Shown: positions 24,782 to 33,643, counted from the first letter of the stretch. The stretch: DNA of 64,000 bases from Aquincola tertiaricarbonis (GCF_023573145.1 NZ_CP097636.1:1922001-1986000); one strand, 5' to 3'. Numbers and translations: made by a program. The notes: a model not told the origin generated them from the letters alone.

Positions 24782-26218
24782 GTGCAGCAGCATTTCATCG
24801 CCAACCGGGCGGTTCCCCCGTCGTCGGGCGAGCACATCCCGGTGCTCGACCCCTCCGACGGCCAGCCCTTCGAGCAGTTGGCCCGCGGCAATGCCGCCGA
24901 CGTGGACCTGGCCGTGCAGGCCGCCCGCCGCGCCTATGACGAAGGCCCCTGGGGCCGCATGCCCGCCGCCGAGCGCGGCCGGCTGCTGCAGCGCCTGGCG
25001 CTGAAGCTGCAGGACCATGCGGACGAACTGGCGGCGCTGGAGGCGCGCGACTGCGGCAAACCGATGAAGCAGGCGCGCGCCGATGCCGTCGCCATCGCCC
25101 GCTACTTCGAGTTCTATGCCGGCGCCGCCGACAAGCTGCATGGCGAAACCCTGCCCTACCAGGCCGGCTACACCGTGCTCACGCTGCGCGAGCCCCACGG
25201 CGTCACCGGCCACATCGTGCCCTGGAACTACCCGCTGCAGATCTTCGGCCGCAGCGTGGGCGGCGCGCTGGCGGCCGGCAATGCCTGCGTCGTCAAGCCT
25301 GCGGAAGACGCCTGCCTGTCGCTGCTGCGGGTGGCCGCGCTAGCGGCCGAGGTGGGCTTTCCGGCCGGCGTCATCAACATCGTGACGGGCTATGGCCATG
25401 AAGCCGGCGACGCGCTGGTGCGGCACCCGGGCATCGACCATGTGTCCTTCACCGGCTCACCCACCATCGGGCAGGTGGTGGTGCGCGCCGCGGCCGAGCA
25501 CCACACGCCGGTGACGCTGGAGCTGGGCGGCAAGTCGCCGCAGATCGTGTTCGACGATGCCGACGTGGACGCGATGCTGCCGGTGGTGATCAACGCCATC
25601 GTGCAGAACGCCGGCCAGACCTGCTCGGCCGGCAGCCGGCTGCTGGTGCAGCGCAGCTTGTATGGACAAGTGCTGGAACGCCTGGGCGACGCTTTCAGCC
25701 GCCTGCGCGTGGGCAGCGCTGCGATGGACCTGGACTGCGGCCCGCTGATCCGCCGTACCCAGCTGCAGCGGGTGGCCGGCTTCATCGAAGAAGCGCAGCG
25801 CGACGGCCTGCCCATCGTGGCGCAGGGCCGCATCGAGCCTGGCGTGCCGGCCGGCGGCTTTTACCAGGCGCCCACGCTGCTGCGCGACGTACCGCCCCAG
25901 CACCGGCTGGCGCAGCAGGAGGTGTTCGGGCCGGTGCTGGCCGCCCTGCCCTTCGACACCGAGGACGATGCGGTGCGCATCGCCAACGGCACGGCCTACG
26001 GCCTGGTGGCCAGTGTGTGGACGCGCGACGGCGGCCGCCAGCTGCGCCTGGCGCGCCGCGTGCGCGCCGGCCAGGTGTTCATCAACAACTACGGGGCCGG
26101 CGGCGGCGTGGAGCTGCCCTTTGGCGGCGTCAAGGCCAGCGGCCATGGGCGGGAAAAAGGCTTCGAGGCCTTGTACGCCTTCACGGTGCTCAAGACCGTG
26201 GCCATCAAGCATGACTAG
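24782..26218 (+). CDS. NAD(P)-dependent aldehyde dehydrogenase
   Basis: This is a 478-residue enzyme of the ALDH superfamily that oxidises an aldehyde to its acid. The catalytic pair is clear: general base E247 in LELGGKSPQ and nucleophile C281 in NAGQTCSAGSR. The cofactor motif FTGSPTIG and C-terminal EVFGPVL and LPFGGVKASGHGREKG are present. An AGGAGACAGG sequence precedes the GTG start. It is followed after 22 bases by an SDR gene, suggesting stepwise alcohol or sugar-acid oxidation. Substrate is not predictable from sequence alone. Confidence 0.95.
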   Translation: MQQHFIANRAVPPSSGEHIPVLDPSDGQPFEQLARGNAADVDLAVQAARRAYDEGPWGRMPAAERGRLLQRLALKLQDHADELAALEARDCGKPMKQARADAVAIARYFEFYAGAADKLHGETLPYQAGYTVLTLREPHGVTGHIVPWNYPLQIFGRSVGGALAAGNACVVKPAEDACLSLLRVAALAAEVGFPAGVINIVTGYGHEAGDALVRHPGIDHVSFTGSPTIGQVVVRAAAEHHTPVTLELGGKSPQIVFDDADVDAMLPVVINAIVQNAGQTCSAGSRLLVQRSLYGQVLERLGDAFSRLRVGSAAMDLDCGPLIRRTQLQRVAGFIEEAQRDGLPIVAQGRIEPGVPAGGFYQAPTLLRDVPPQHRLAQQEVFGPVLAALPFDTEDDAVRIANGTAYGLVASVWTRDGGRQLRLARRVRAGQVFINNYGAGGGVELPFGGVKASGHGREKGFEALYAFTVLKTVAIKHD

Positions 26219-26240
26219 ACAAGCAGCAGGAGACAGAACG

Positions 26241-27002
26241 ATGCGCGTCGAAGGCAAATCCATCATCGTCACCGGCTCGGGCGGCGGCATCGGCGAAGGC
26301 ATCGCCCGCCGGCTGGCGGCCGAAGGCGGGCGCATCGTGGTCAACGATGTGAACGAAGCGGCCGGCCGCCGCGTGGCCGAAGCCATCGTCGCCGAAGGTG
26401 GCAGCGCCACCTTCGTGCAGGCCGACGTGACCCGCAGCGCCGACATGCAGGCCCTGGTCGCCGCTACGGTGCAGGCCCATGGCCGGCTGGACGTGATGGT
26501 CAACAACGCCGGCTGGACCCACCGCAACCGGCCGATGCTGGAGGTGAGCGAAGCCGACTTCGACAAGCTCTATGCCATCAACGTCAAGAGCATCTACCTG
26601 TCGGCGGTGCATGCGGTGCCGGTGATGCGGGCGCAGGGTGGCGGCAGCTTCATCAACATCGCCTCCACCGCCGGGGTGCGGCCACGGCCGGGGCTCACCT
26701 GGTACAACGGGTCCAAGGGCGCGGTGATCACCACCAGCAAGTCGATGGCGGCCGAGCTGGGGCCGGACAACATCCGGGTCAACTGCATCAACCCGGTGTT
26801 CAACCCCGACACCGCGCTGTCGGCCGAGTTCGCCGGCGGCCCGGTGGACGACGCGCGCCGCGCCAAGTTCCTGGCCACCATTCCGCTGGGCCGCTTCAGC
26901 ACCGCACTGGACGTGGCCAATGCAGCGCTGTACCTGGCCAGCGATGAAGCCGCGTTCATCTCGGGCGTCTGCATCGAAGTCGATGGCGCCCGATGTGTCT
27001 GA
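26241..27002 (+). CDS. Short-chain dehydrogenase/reductase
   Basis: This is a 253-residue classical SDR. It has Rossmann motif TGSGGGIG at 11-18, NNAG at 88-91 and the catalytic triad S142, Y155, K159 (YNGSK). The Asp at the end of beta-2 (VVNDVNE) suggests NAD rather than NADP. The C-terminus ends in GARCV instead of the more usual GG-type ending. It lies between an aldehyde dehydrogenase and a TRAP-binding protein and probably oxidises the imported substrate. Confidence 0.95.
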   Translation: MRVEGKSIIVTGSGGGIGEGIARRLAAEGGRIVVNDVNEAAGRRVAEAIVAEGGSATFVQADVTRSADMQALVAATVQAHGRLDVMVNNAGWTHRNRPMLEVSEADFDKLYAINVKSIYLSAVHAVPVMRAQGGGSFINIASTAGVRPRPGLTWYNGSKGAVITTSKSMAAELGPDNIRVNCINPVFNPDTALSAEFAGGPVDDARRAKFLATIPLGRFSTALDVANAALYLASDEAAFISGVCIEVDGARCV

Positions 27003-27033
27003 CTGGATAACAACACGCTGAGGAGACCCACCC

Positions 27034-28128
27034 ATGCAACGCAGAAAGTTCATCACCCGCGCCGCCATCGGCAGTGCCGCGGCCGGCACCCTGGCCGCAC
27101 CGGCGCTGGCCCAGGGGCAGCACCCCGAGATCCGCTGGCGCCTGGCCAGCAGCTACCCGAAAACGCTGGACACCATCTACGGCGCGGTGGACCTGGCCGT
27201 CAAGCGCGTGGCCGAGCTGACCGACGGCCGCTTCAAGATCAGCCTGCATGCGGCCGGTGAGCTGGTGCCGCCGCTGCAGGTGCTGGACGCGGTGATGGAC
27301 GGCACGGTGGAAGCCGGCCACAGCGCCAGCTACTTCTACATCGGCCGCGACCCCGCGTTCGGCTTCGGCACCGCGATGCCCTTCGGCCTCAACACCCGCG
27401 GCCAGAACGCCTGGCTGTACGAAGGCGGCGGCAACGACCTGCTCAACGAGTTCTATGCCGGCTTCGGCCTGTACCACCTGCCCATCGGCAACACCGGCGC
27501 GCAGATGGCCGGCTGGTACCGCAAGGAGATCAAGACCGTCGAGGACCTCAAGGGCCTGAAGTTCCGCATCGGCGGCCTGGGCGGCATGGTGCTGTCCAAG
27601 CTGGGCGTGGTGCCGCAGCAGCTGGCAGCGGGCGACCTTTACCCGTCACTGGAAAAAGGCGTGATCGACGCGGCCGAGTTCGTGGGCCCCTACGACGACG
27701 AGAAGCTCGGCCTGCACAAGGTGGCCAAGTTCTACTATTACCCCGGCTGGTGGGAAGGCTCGGCCACGCTGCCGCTCTTCATCAACCAGAAGGCCTGGGC
27801 CTCGCTGCCGCCGATGTACCAGGCCGCCGTCAAGGCCGCTGCCGCCGAAGCCAACCAGTGGAGCACCGCCAAGTACGACATCGGCAACCCGGCCGCCCTC
27901 AAGCGGCTGGTGAGCGGTGGCGCGCAGCTGCGCGCCTTCCCGAAGGCCGTGATGGATGCCAGCTTCACCGCCGCGGGCCAGCTGTACACCGAGCTGGCTG
28001 AAAAGAGCCCGGCCTTCAAGAAGATCCACGCCCATTGGGCCAAGTTCAGGGACGAGCAGCTGCTGTGGCAGCAGTTCTGCGAGCAGCCTTTCGACACCTA
28101 CATGGCCAGCACGCGCCGCCGCAGCTGA
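27034..28128 (+). CDS. TRAP transporter substrate-binding protein, DctP family (Tat-exported)
   Basis: This 364-residue periplasmic binding protein begins MQRRKFITRAAIG, a twin-arginine signal with a hydrophobic core and an AQG cleavage region. The mature part has DctP-family features: ELVPPLQVLDAVMDGTVEAGH and LKGLKFRIGGLGG, whose Arg normally binds the carboxylate of the ligand. No DctQ or DctM membrane subunit is encoded nearby, so it must work with components encoded elsewhere. It closes the aldehyde dehydrogenase-SDR operon and is followed by a strong terminator. Confidence 0.93.
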   Translation: MQRRKFITRAAIGSAAAGTLAAPALAQGQHPEIRWRLASSYPKTLDTIYGAVDLAVKRVAELTDGRFKISLHAAGELVPPLQVLDAVMDGTVEAGHSASYFYIGRDPAFGFGTAMPFGLNTRGQNAWLYEGGGNDLLNEFYAGFGLYHLPIGNTGAQMAGWYRKEIKTVEDLKGLKFRIGGLGGMVLSKLGVVPQQLAAGDLYPSLEKGVIDAAEFVGPYDDEKLGLHKVAKFYYYPGWWEGSATLPLFINQKAWASLPPMYQAAVKAAAAEANQWSTAKYDIGNPAALKRLVSGGAQLRAFPKAVMDASFTAAGQLYTELAEKSPAFKKIHAHWAKFRDEQLLWQQFCEQPFDTYMASTRRRS

Positions 28129-28146
28129 GCGCGGTGCAGACGACAA

Positions 28147-28170
28147 AAAGCCCGGGCATGCCCGGGCTTT
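28147..28170 (+). terminator. Palindromic terminator after the TRAP binding-protein gene
   Basis: A perfect 24-base palindrome, AAAGCCCGGGCA followed by its complement, lies 18 bases after the stop codon. The flanking A and T tracts allow termination in both directions. Confidence 0.85.
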
Positions 28171-28208
28171 CCGACAGAGAGGGAGGAAGCTGAGACTACC
28201 ACGCAGAC

Positions 28209-28427
28209 TCAGTTGCAGCGACCGCCCGAGCCCACGAGGCCGCCGGCCACTGCGCCACCCACGGTGCCCACGGTGCTGCCACCGGTCAACACCGAACCGG
28301 CCACACCGCCGACGCCAGCGCCGACAGCCGTGCCCTTCTGGCAATCGCTCATGCTGGAACAGCCGGTGGCCAGCACCGCCGTCACCAGGCCAGCCACCAG
28401 GATTGCGCCGCGCTGCAAGGTCTTCAT
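28209..28427 (-). CDS. Small glycine-zipper lipoprotein
   Basis: This is a 72-residue protein with a lipoprotein signal (LATGC, lipidated C23). A Gly/Val-rich stretch with GxxxG spacing follows (GAGVGGVAGSVLTGGSTVG, then GGAVAGGLVGSGG), as in OsmB/SlyB-type glycine-zipper proteins. It ends in a Cys two residues from the terminus. Such proteins are found in the outer membrane or periplasmic face and are often stress-induced. The role here is unknown. Confidence 0.82.
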   Translation of the reverse strand: MKTLQRGAILVAGLVTAVLATGCSSMSDCQKGTAVGAGVGGVAGSVLTGGSTVGTVGGAVAGGLVGSGGRCN

Positions 28428-28468
28428 GAGAAGGTCTCCGTGAAAGTGATGGCACAAGCTTAGGCTGC

Positions 28469-28545
28469 GCCCACTGTCTGCAACAGAAGCACACGCCTCG
28501 CGCGCGTGTCGGACAGGCCCGACAAAGACCCGCCAGACACTGGGC
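28469..28545. repeat. Nested inverted repeats in the gap before the antiporter stop
   Basis: Outer arms GCCCACTGTCTG and CAGACACTGGGC (one mismatch) enclose a 6-bp hairpin with arms ACACGC and GCGTGT. The structure sits just after the antiporter gene on its strand and may act as a terminator, although no T run follows. Confidence 0.45.
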
Positions 28546-28546
28546 G

Positions 28547-29620
28547 TCAGCCCGCTGGCGGCGCTTGGCGGGCCGAAGGCCGGATGACAGACACCACGAT
28601 GGTGATCAGGGTCAGCGGCAGCACGAAGCCCAGCATCATGTGGCTGAAGGCCGGCAGCGCATCGTGGTGCTGCGCCCGCAGCACCAGGTAGGCGGTGTAG
28701 GCCGCGTAGTAGGCCAGGAACACCGCGCCTTCCCAACGGGCGATCTGCCGCCCGGTGAAGAAGAACGGCAGGCAGGCGAAGGCCACGGCGATCATCACCC
28801 AGATGTCGAAGTGCAGCAGCGACGCAGCGACCGTCAGCCCCTGCGGCCCCAGCAGCGCCGACAGCCCGAGGCACCCCAGCAGGTTGAAGGTGCAGCTGCC
28901 CACCACGTTGCCCACCGCGATGTCGCGCTGGCCACGCACCGCCGCCATCACGGAAGTGGCCACCTCGGGCAGCGAGGTGCCGGCCGCCACCACGGTCAGG
29001 CCGATCACCAGGTCGCTGACGCCCAGCGCCTGGGCCATCGTCACCGCCGCATCCACCAGCCAGCGTGAGCCCAGCACCAGCAGGGCCAGCCCGCCGATGA
29101 CCAGCAGCAGTTGCACGGCCCAATGGCCGCCCGCATGCCCCGCGCTGCTGTCGTCGCTGGGGGCCTGGGCCGCCGCCTCGCGCCGCGACTGGATCACCAG
29201 CGCCGCGGTGTAAGCGATCAACAAGCCCACCAGCCACAGGCCGTCGAGCCGGCTGAGCGTACCGTCCAGGCCCAGGGCCAGCAGCAGCACCGAAGCGCCG
29301 ATCATGATGGGCACCTCCTGGCGGATGACCTGCCGCGCCACCGTCAGCGGCACGATCAGCGCCGACACGCCCAGGATGAACAGCACGTTGAAGATGTTGC
29401 TGCCCACCACGTTGCCCACGGCGATGTCGGTGCGGCCACTGAACACGGCCCCCACCGACACCGCGGTTTCGGGCGCACTGGTGCCGAAGGCCACCACCGT
29501 CAGCCCCACCACCAACGGCGACAGGCCCCAGGCCAGCGCCAGCCTGGAAGCGCCGCGCACCAGCAGCTCGGCGCCCACCACCAGGGCCGCGAGGCCCGCC
29601 AAGAACCAGACCAGGGTCAT
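28547..29620 (-). CDS. Calcium/sodium antiporter, CaCA family (YrbG-like)
   Basis: This is a 357-residue inner-membrane exchanger with about ten helices and the two inverted alpha-repeats that bind cation: GLTVVAFGTSAPETAVS and GLTVVAAGTSLPEVATS. Each is followed by a VGNVVGS segment (SNIFN in the first, SCTFN in the second). A hydrophilic loop at the centre separates the halves. Length matches YrbG-type K+-independent exchangers. The ATG at 29620 starts at the first helix; an upstream ATG six codons earlier is possible. Confidence 0.95.
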   Translation of the reverse strand: MTLVWFLAGLAALVVGAELLVRGASRLALAWGLSPLVVGLTVVAFGTSAPETAVSVGAVFSGRTDIAVGNVVGSNIFNVLFILGVSALIVPLTVARQVIRQEVPIMIGASVLLLALGLDGTLSRLDGLWLVGLLIAYTAALVIQSRREAAAQAPSDDSSAGHAGGHWAVQLLLVIGGLALLVLGSRWLVDAAVTMAQALGVSDLVIGLTVVAAGTSLPEVATSVMAAVRGQRDIAVGNVVGSCTFNLLGCLGLSALLGPQGLTVAASLLHFDIWVMIAVAFACLPFFFTGRQIARWEGAVFLAYYAAYTAYLVLRAQHHDALPAFSHMMLGFVLPLTLITIVVSVIRPSARQAPPAG

Positions 29621-29707
29621 GCATGCGCTCCCGTGCAAGAAGCCTCAGTGTCCCATGGCATGACGCGCATCAAGGCGCCTGGCGGCAAGGCCTGCCAGCA
29701 TGCGCGG

Positions 29708-30493
29708 ATGACACCCCCGTTCGCGCCCCGCGCCCTGCAGGACAGCCGCCGCCATGCGGTGCGCCGGATCGGCCTGCTGCAACCGCTGCACTGGCTGGCC
29801 CTGGGCTGGCGTGACCTGCGGGCCTGCCCGCTACCGGGCCTGCTGCACGGGCTGCTGCTGGCCAGCTTCGGCCTCTTGCTGGCGCTGCTGGCGCACCGGC
29901 AGTTCTGGCTGCTGACCGGCGCCTTCAGCGGCTTCCTGCTGGTGGGGCCGATCCTGGCCACCGGGCTCTACGACGTCAGCCGACGGCTGCAACGGGGTGA
30001 GCCGGCCGGGCTGGGCCACGCGCTGCAGGTGTGGGTGCCCCGCGATGGCCGGCTGGTGGTGTTCGGCGTGCTGCTGGCGTTCGCGGGTACCGGCTGGGTG
30101 GTCACCTCAGCGGCGGTGATCACCGGCCTGTCGCCCCAGCCGATCACCGAGCCGCTGCAGTTCCTGCGCCGCGTGGTGCTGGCCGAGCAGGGCTGGTTGT
30201 TCGAGCTGTGGCTGGCGGTGGGCGCGCTGCTGGCGGCGCCGGTGTTCGCTTCCACCGTGGTGGCCATCCCGCTGCTGCTGGACCGGCGCATCGGCATCCT
30301 GGGCGCGGTGTTCACCAGCTGGCGCGCGGTGCTGGAGAACCCGGCGCCGCTGGCGCTGTGGGCGGTGCTGCTCACGGGCTTGACGGTCCTGGGCATGCTG
30401 ACGGCGATGCTGGGACTGGTGGTGGTGGCACCCTGGCTGGCCCATGCCAGCTGGCATGCCTACCGCGACCTGGTGGCCCCGGAGCAAGCCTGA
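29708..30493 (+). CDS. DUF2189-type integral membrane protein
   Basis: This is a 261-residue polytopic protein with six hydrophobic helices. The second half shows TVVAIPLLLDRRIGILGAVFTSW, and the C-terminus WLAHASWHAYRDLV fits the DUF2189 family of uncharacterised inner-membrane proteins. The ATG at 29708 gives the normal N-terminus; an earlier in-frame ATG at 29660 would add 16 polar residues. It overlaps the next gene by one base and probably forms an operon with it. Confidence 0.82.
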   Translation: MTPPFAPRALQDSRRHAVRRIGLLQPLHWLALGWRDLRACPLPGLLHGLLLASFGLLLALLAHRQFWLLTGAFSGFLLVGPILATGLYDVSRRLQRGEPAGLGHALQVWVPRDGRLVVFGVLLAFAGTGWVVTSAAVITGLSPQPITEPLQFLRRVVLAEQGWLFELWLAVGALLAAPVFASTVVAIPLLLDRRIGILGAVFTSWRAVLENPAPLALWAVLLTGLTVLGMLTAMLGLVVVAPWLAHASWHAYRDLVAPEQA

Positions 30494-30708
30494 TGTTCGG
30501 CTTCACCGAAGAACAGTTCGCCTGGTTCGGCATGACCTTCGGCCTCGGCGCCTTCATGCTCTATATGGTCTTCATCATCCTGAACCTGGCGCGTGAGTCG
30601 AAGGCTGGAAGGTTCGGGACGTTTGTGCTGCTGCTGGGGCTGGGGTTGGGGCTGGTGGGGTTTTTGGCCAAGGGGGTCATCAAGTTCTTCCTGTCCGGCA
30701 TCGAGTGA
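30493..30708 (+). CDS. DUF2788-type small membrane protein
   Basis: This is a 71-residue protein with two hydrophobic helices, FAWFGMTFGLGAFMLYMVFIILNLA and FVLLLGLGLGLVGFLAKGVIKFF. They are separated by the short charged loop RESKAGRFG. This layout and length match the DUF2788 family. Its function is unknown. The ATG overlaps the stop of the upstream DUF2189 gene (TGATG). Confidence 0.8.
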   Translation: MFGFTEEQFAWFGMTFGLGAFMLYMVFIILNLARESKAGRFGTFVLLLGLGLGLVGFLAKGVIKFFLSGIE

Positions 30709-30837
30709 GGTTCTGACTCGGCGGGTTTGGATGCGCTTGTGCGCTGGGCTGGGAGCCGATGGGCCTTTGAGCCGCACAGTGCTTGTTCAAAGCGCCACCT
30801 GCGACGAGTGTTCTGCCGATGCGCCAGCGAGCCCCCA

Positions 30838-30933
30838 GGGAGGGTGGGGTGCTGGGCGGAGGGACATCAAGGAGGAGGCTTCGGCGCAGCCGAAGCCGGG
30901 GGACAGTCCCGCAGTCCAGCACCCCGCCCTCCC
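30838..30933. repeat. Nested palindromic element in a 387-base gene-free gap
   Basis: The gap 30709-31095 carries no convincing gene. Its main content is a 96-base structure. The outer arms of 18 bases (30838-30855 and 30916-30933) pair completely if one G-T wobble is allowed. An inner GGGAC/GTCCC pair (30861-30865 and 30906-30910) and a central perfect hairpin GGCTTCGGC-GCA-GCCGAAGCC (30877-30897) are nested inside. It could be a dispersed extragenic palindrome, a bulky terminator for the upstream genes or a structured RNA. Confidence 0.65.
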
Positions 30934-30992
30934 GCCGCGACCAAGCACATCCACCCTCGCCACTCAGGGAAAACGACAACCAAAAATCACCC

Positions 30993-31016
30993 CGCAAACG
31001 TTTGCGCAAACGTTTT
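30993..31016. promoter_or_regulatory. Two abutting LacI-type operators, candidate RbsR sites
   Basis: CGCAAACGTTTGCG (30993-31006) is a perfect palindrome with the central CG typical of LacI/RbsR-family operators. It is followed directly by a second copy, GCAAACGTTTTC (31005-31016). They lie about 80 bases before the rbsB-like ATG. A LacI-family regulator is encoded inside the operon that they precede. Confidence 0.85.
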
Positions 31017-31095
31017 CGTGTCCTAGACTCCCGCCCGCCGGCCCCGTGGCTCATCACCCGCGCGCCGCGTGCACACCCTACTCCGGAGACAAGAC

Positions 31096-32085
31096 ATGAC
31101 CGCACGCTTCCCGTCCGCTGCTTCCCTCTTCACCCGCCGCCGCTGCGCGCAGGTGTTCGGCGCTTCCGCCGCGCTGGTGCTGTCCGCGGCCCTGCTGCCG
31201 GCCGCGCAGGCGGCCGACAAGCCCAAGGTCGCGCTGGTGATGAAGTCGCTGGCCAACGAGTTTTTCCTGACCATGGAGCAAGGCGCCAAGGCTCACCAGA
31301 AGGAAAACGCCGACAAGTACACCCTGGTGGCCAACGGCATCAAGGACGAGACCGACACCGCCGCCCAGATCCGCATGGTCGAGCAGATGGTGGCCCAGAA
31401 GGTCGATGCGCTGGTGATCGCGCCGGCCGACAGCAAGGCCCTGGTGCCGGCCATCAAGAACGCCATCGACAAAGGCGTGCTGGTGGTCAACATCGACAAC
31501 CGCTTCGACCAGGCCGCGCTGAAGGAAAAGGGCATCAAGGTGCCCTTCGTGGGCCCCGACAACCGCGCCGGCGCCAAGCTGGTGGGCGATGCGCTGGCCA
31601 AGACGCTGAAGTCCGGCGACAAGGTCGGCATCATCGAAGGCGTGTCCACCACCTTCAATGCGCAGCAGCGCACCCTGGGCTACCAGGACGCGATGAAGGC
31701 CGCCGGCGTCACCGTGGTCGGCGTGCAGTCGGGCCAGTGGGAAATCGACAAGGGCAACACCGTGGCCGCCGGCATGATGCGTGAGCACCCCGACCTGAAG
31801 GCCCTGCTGGCCGGCAACGACAGCATGGCCCTGGGCGCCGTGGCCGCCGTCAAGGCTGCCGGCAAGACCGGCAAGGTGGCCGTGGTGGGCTACGACAACA
31901 TCAGCGCCATCAAGCCCATGCTGCAGGACGGCCGCGTGCTGGCCACGGCCGACCAGTACGCCGCCAAGCAGGCGGTGTTCGGCATCGAGACCGCGCTCAA
32001 GGCCCTGGCCGCCAAGACCCCGCAGGCCCAGATGCCCGAAGAAGTGAAGACCGACGTGGTGCTGGTCACCAAGGACAGCAAGTAA
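31096..32085 (+). CDS. rbsB: Ribose ABC transporter substrate-binding protein
   Basis: This is a 329-residue periplasmic sugar-binding protein of the type I fold. It has a signal peptide ending in AAQAAD around residue 37. The mature region carries ALVMKSLANEFFLTMEQGA, DALVIAPADSKALVPAI, VVNIDNRFD, LLAGNDSMALGAVAAVK and VVGYDNISAIKPML, the ligand-contact motifs of the ribose/xylose binding family. It heads the operon behind the tandem operators. Ribose is proposed because RbsK and RbsD are encoded downstream. Confidence 0.93.
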   Translation: MTARFPSAASLFTRRRCAQVFGASAALVLSAALLPAAQAADKPKVALVMKSLANEFFLTMEQGAKAHQKENADKYTLVANGIKDETDTAAQIRMVEQMVAQKVDALVIAPADSKALVPAIKNAIDKGVLVVNIDNRFDQAALKEKGIKVPFVGPDNRAGAKLVGDALAKTLKSGDKVGIIEGVSTTFNAQQRTLGYQDAMKAAGVTVVGVQSGQWEIDKGNTVAAGMMREHPDLKALLAGNDSMALGAVAAVKAAGKTGKVAVVGYDNISAIKPMLQDGRVLATADQYAAKQAVFGIETALKALAAKTPQAQMPEEVKTDVVLVTKDSK

Positions 32086-32104
32086 ACCGCCGAGGTTGCA
32101 GGCC

Positions 32105-33643
32105 ATGGAGCGCACGCCGCTGCTGACGCTGGAAGGCATCGGCAAGGACTACGCGGCCACCGTGCTGGACGGCGTCAGCCTCTCGCTGCAACGCGGCGAG
32201 GTGCTGGCGCTGACCGGCGAGAACGGCGCCGGCAAGAGCACGCTGTCGAAGATCGTCTGCGGGCTGGTCAACCCCACCCGCGGCCGCATGACGCTGGACG
32301 GCCAGGCCTATGCCCCCGTCTCGCGGCGTGATGCCGAACGGCAGGGCGTGCGCATGGTGCTGCAGGAGCTGGGCCTGGTGCCCACGCTCACCGTGGCCGA
32401 GAACCTGCTGCTGGGCGCCCTGCCCCACACCGCCGGCTGGCTCAGGCGCGGCGAGATGGCGCAGCGCGCCCGCGCGCAGCTGGCCCGCATCGGGCTGGAA
32501 GACCTGGACCCGTGGACGCCCGTCTCGCGCCTGGGCATCGGCCACCAGCAGATGGTGGAAATCGCCCGCAACCTGCACGACGACACCCGCGTGCTGATGC
32601 TGGACGAGCCGACCGCGATGCTGACCCCGCGCGAGACCGACCGGCTGTTCGAGCAGGTGGCGCAGCTGGTGGCGGCGGGCGTGTCCATCGTCTACGTGTC
32701 GCACCGGCTGGAAGAGCTGCAGCGCATCGCCCACCGCGTGGCCGTGCTGCGCGACGGCCGGCTGGTGGACGTGCTGCCGATGCAGGGCCTGCGTGAAGAA
32801 GAACTGGTCGAACGCATGATCGGCCGCACCCTGGTGGAAGACAACGGCCGTGGCCGCCGGCCTGCGGGCCCGGTGCGGCTGCGGGTGCAGGGCCTGGCCC
32901 GCGGCAAGGTGGTGCGCCCCACCAGCCTGGAGCTGCACGGCGGCGAGATCCTGGGCCTGGCCGGCCTGGTGGGCTCGGGCCGCACCGAGCTGCTGCGCCT
33001 GATCTACGGCGCCGACCAGCCCGACGCCGGCAGCGTGGAGCTGCTGCCCATTGACGGCGGCCCGGCGCGCCGCTGGCGCAACCCCGTGCAGGCGGTGAAG
33101 GCCGGCATCGGCCTGGTGAGCGAAGACCGCAAGGCCGAGGGCCTGCTGCTGCCGCAGTCCATCCGCGTCAACACCACGCTCAGCGACCTCGGTGCCGTCT
33201 CGGCCCGCGGCTGGCTGAAGCCGGCGCGCGAAAGCGGCCTGGTGCAACAACTGGTGAAAACGCTGCGGGTGCGCTGCACCGACGAAGAACAACCCGTGGC
33301 CGCGCTCAGCGGCGGCAACCAGCAGAAGGTGATCTTCGCCCGCTGGCTGCACCGCAACTGCGAGGTGCTGCTGCTGGATGAGCCCACCCGCGGCGTCGAC
33401 ATTGGCGCCCGCGCCGACTTGTACAGCCAACTGGAACGCATGGCCGCCGAAGGCCGCGCGCTGCTGGTGGTGTCCAGCGACCTGCGCGAGCTGATGGCGC
33501 TGTGCGACCGCATCGGCGTGATGAGCGGCGGCCGCCTCGTGCGCACCTTCGAGCGCGGCCAATGGACCGAACAATCCCTGCTGGCGGCGGCCTTCTCGGC
33601 CGCTGTGCCGGCTGAAGACGCAACCCTGAGCGAGCCCGCATGA
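32105..33643 (+). CDS. rbsA: Ribose ABC transporter, tandem ATPase subunit
   Basis: This 512-residue protein has two ABC domains. The first has Walker A GENGAGKST at 38-46 and a degenerate signature LGIGHQQMVEIAR with Walker B VLMLDEPTAML. The second has an atypical P-loop GLVGSGRTE, an intact signature LSGGNQQKV and LLLDEPTRGVDIGA. The asymmetry is normal for RbsA/XylG proteins. Its stop overlaps the permease ATG by four bases. Confidence 0.95.
   Translation: MERTPLLTLEGIGKDYAATVLDGVSLSLQRGEVLALTGENGAGKSTLSKIVCGLVNPTRGRMTLDGQAYAPVSRRDAERQGVRMVLQELGLVPTLTVAENLLLGALPHTAGWLRRGEMAQRARAQLARIGLEDLDPWTPVSRLGIGHQQMVEIARNLHDDTRVLMLDEPTAMLTPRETDRLFEQVAQLVAAGVSIVYVSHRLEELQRIAHRVAVLRDGRLVDVLPMQGLREEELVERMIGRTLVEDNGRGRRPAGPVRLRVQGLARGKVVRPTSLELHGGEILGLAGLVGSGRTELLRLIYGADQPDAGSVELLPIDGGPARRWRNPVQAVKAGIGLVSEDRKAEGLLLPQSIRVNTTLSDLGAVSARGWLKPARESGLVQQLVKTLRVRCTDEEQPVAALSGGNQQKVIFARWLHRNCEVLLLDEPTRGVDIGARADLYSQLERMAAEGRALLVVSSDLRELMALCDRIGVMSGGRLVRTFERGQWTEQSLLAAAFSAAVPAEDATLSEPA

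Noticed and set aside
28491..28509. Small hairpin with ACACGC/GCGTGT arms as a stand-alone terminator
   Set aside because: The stem is only six bases and no T run follows. It is listed only as part of a larger nested repeat.
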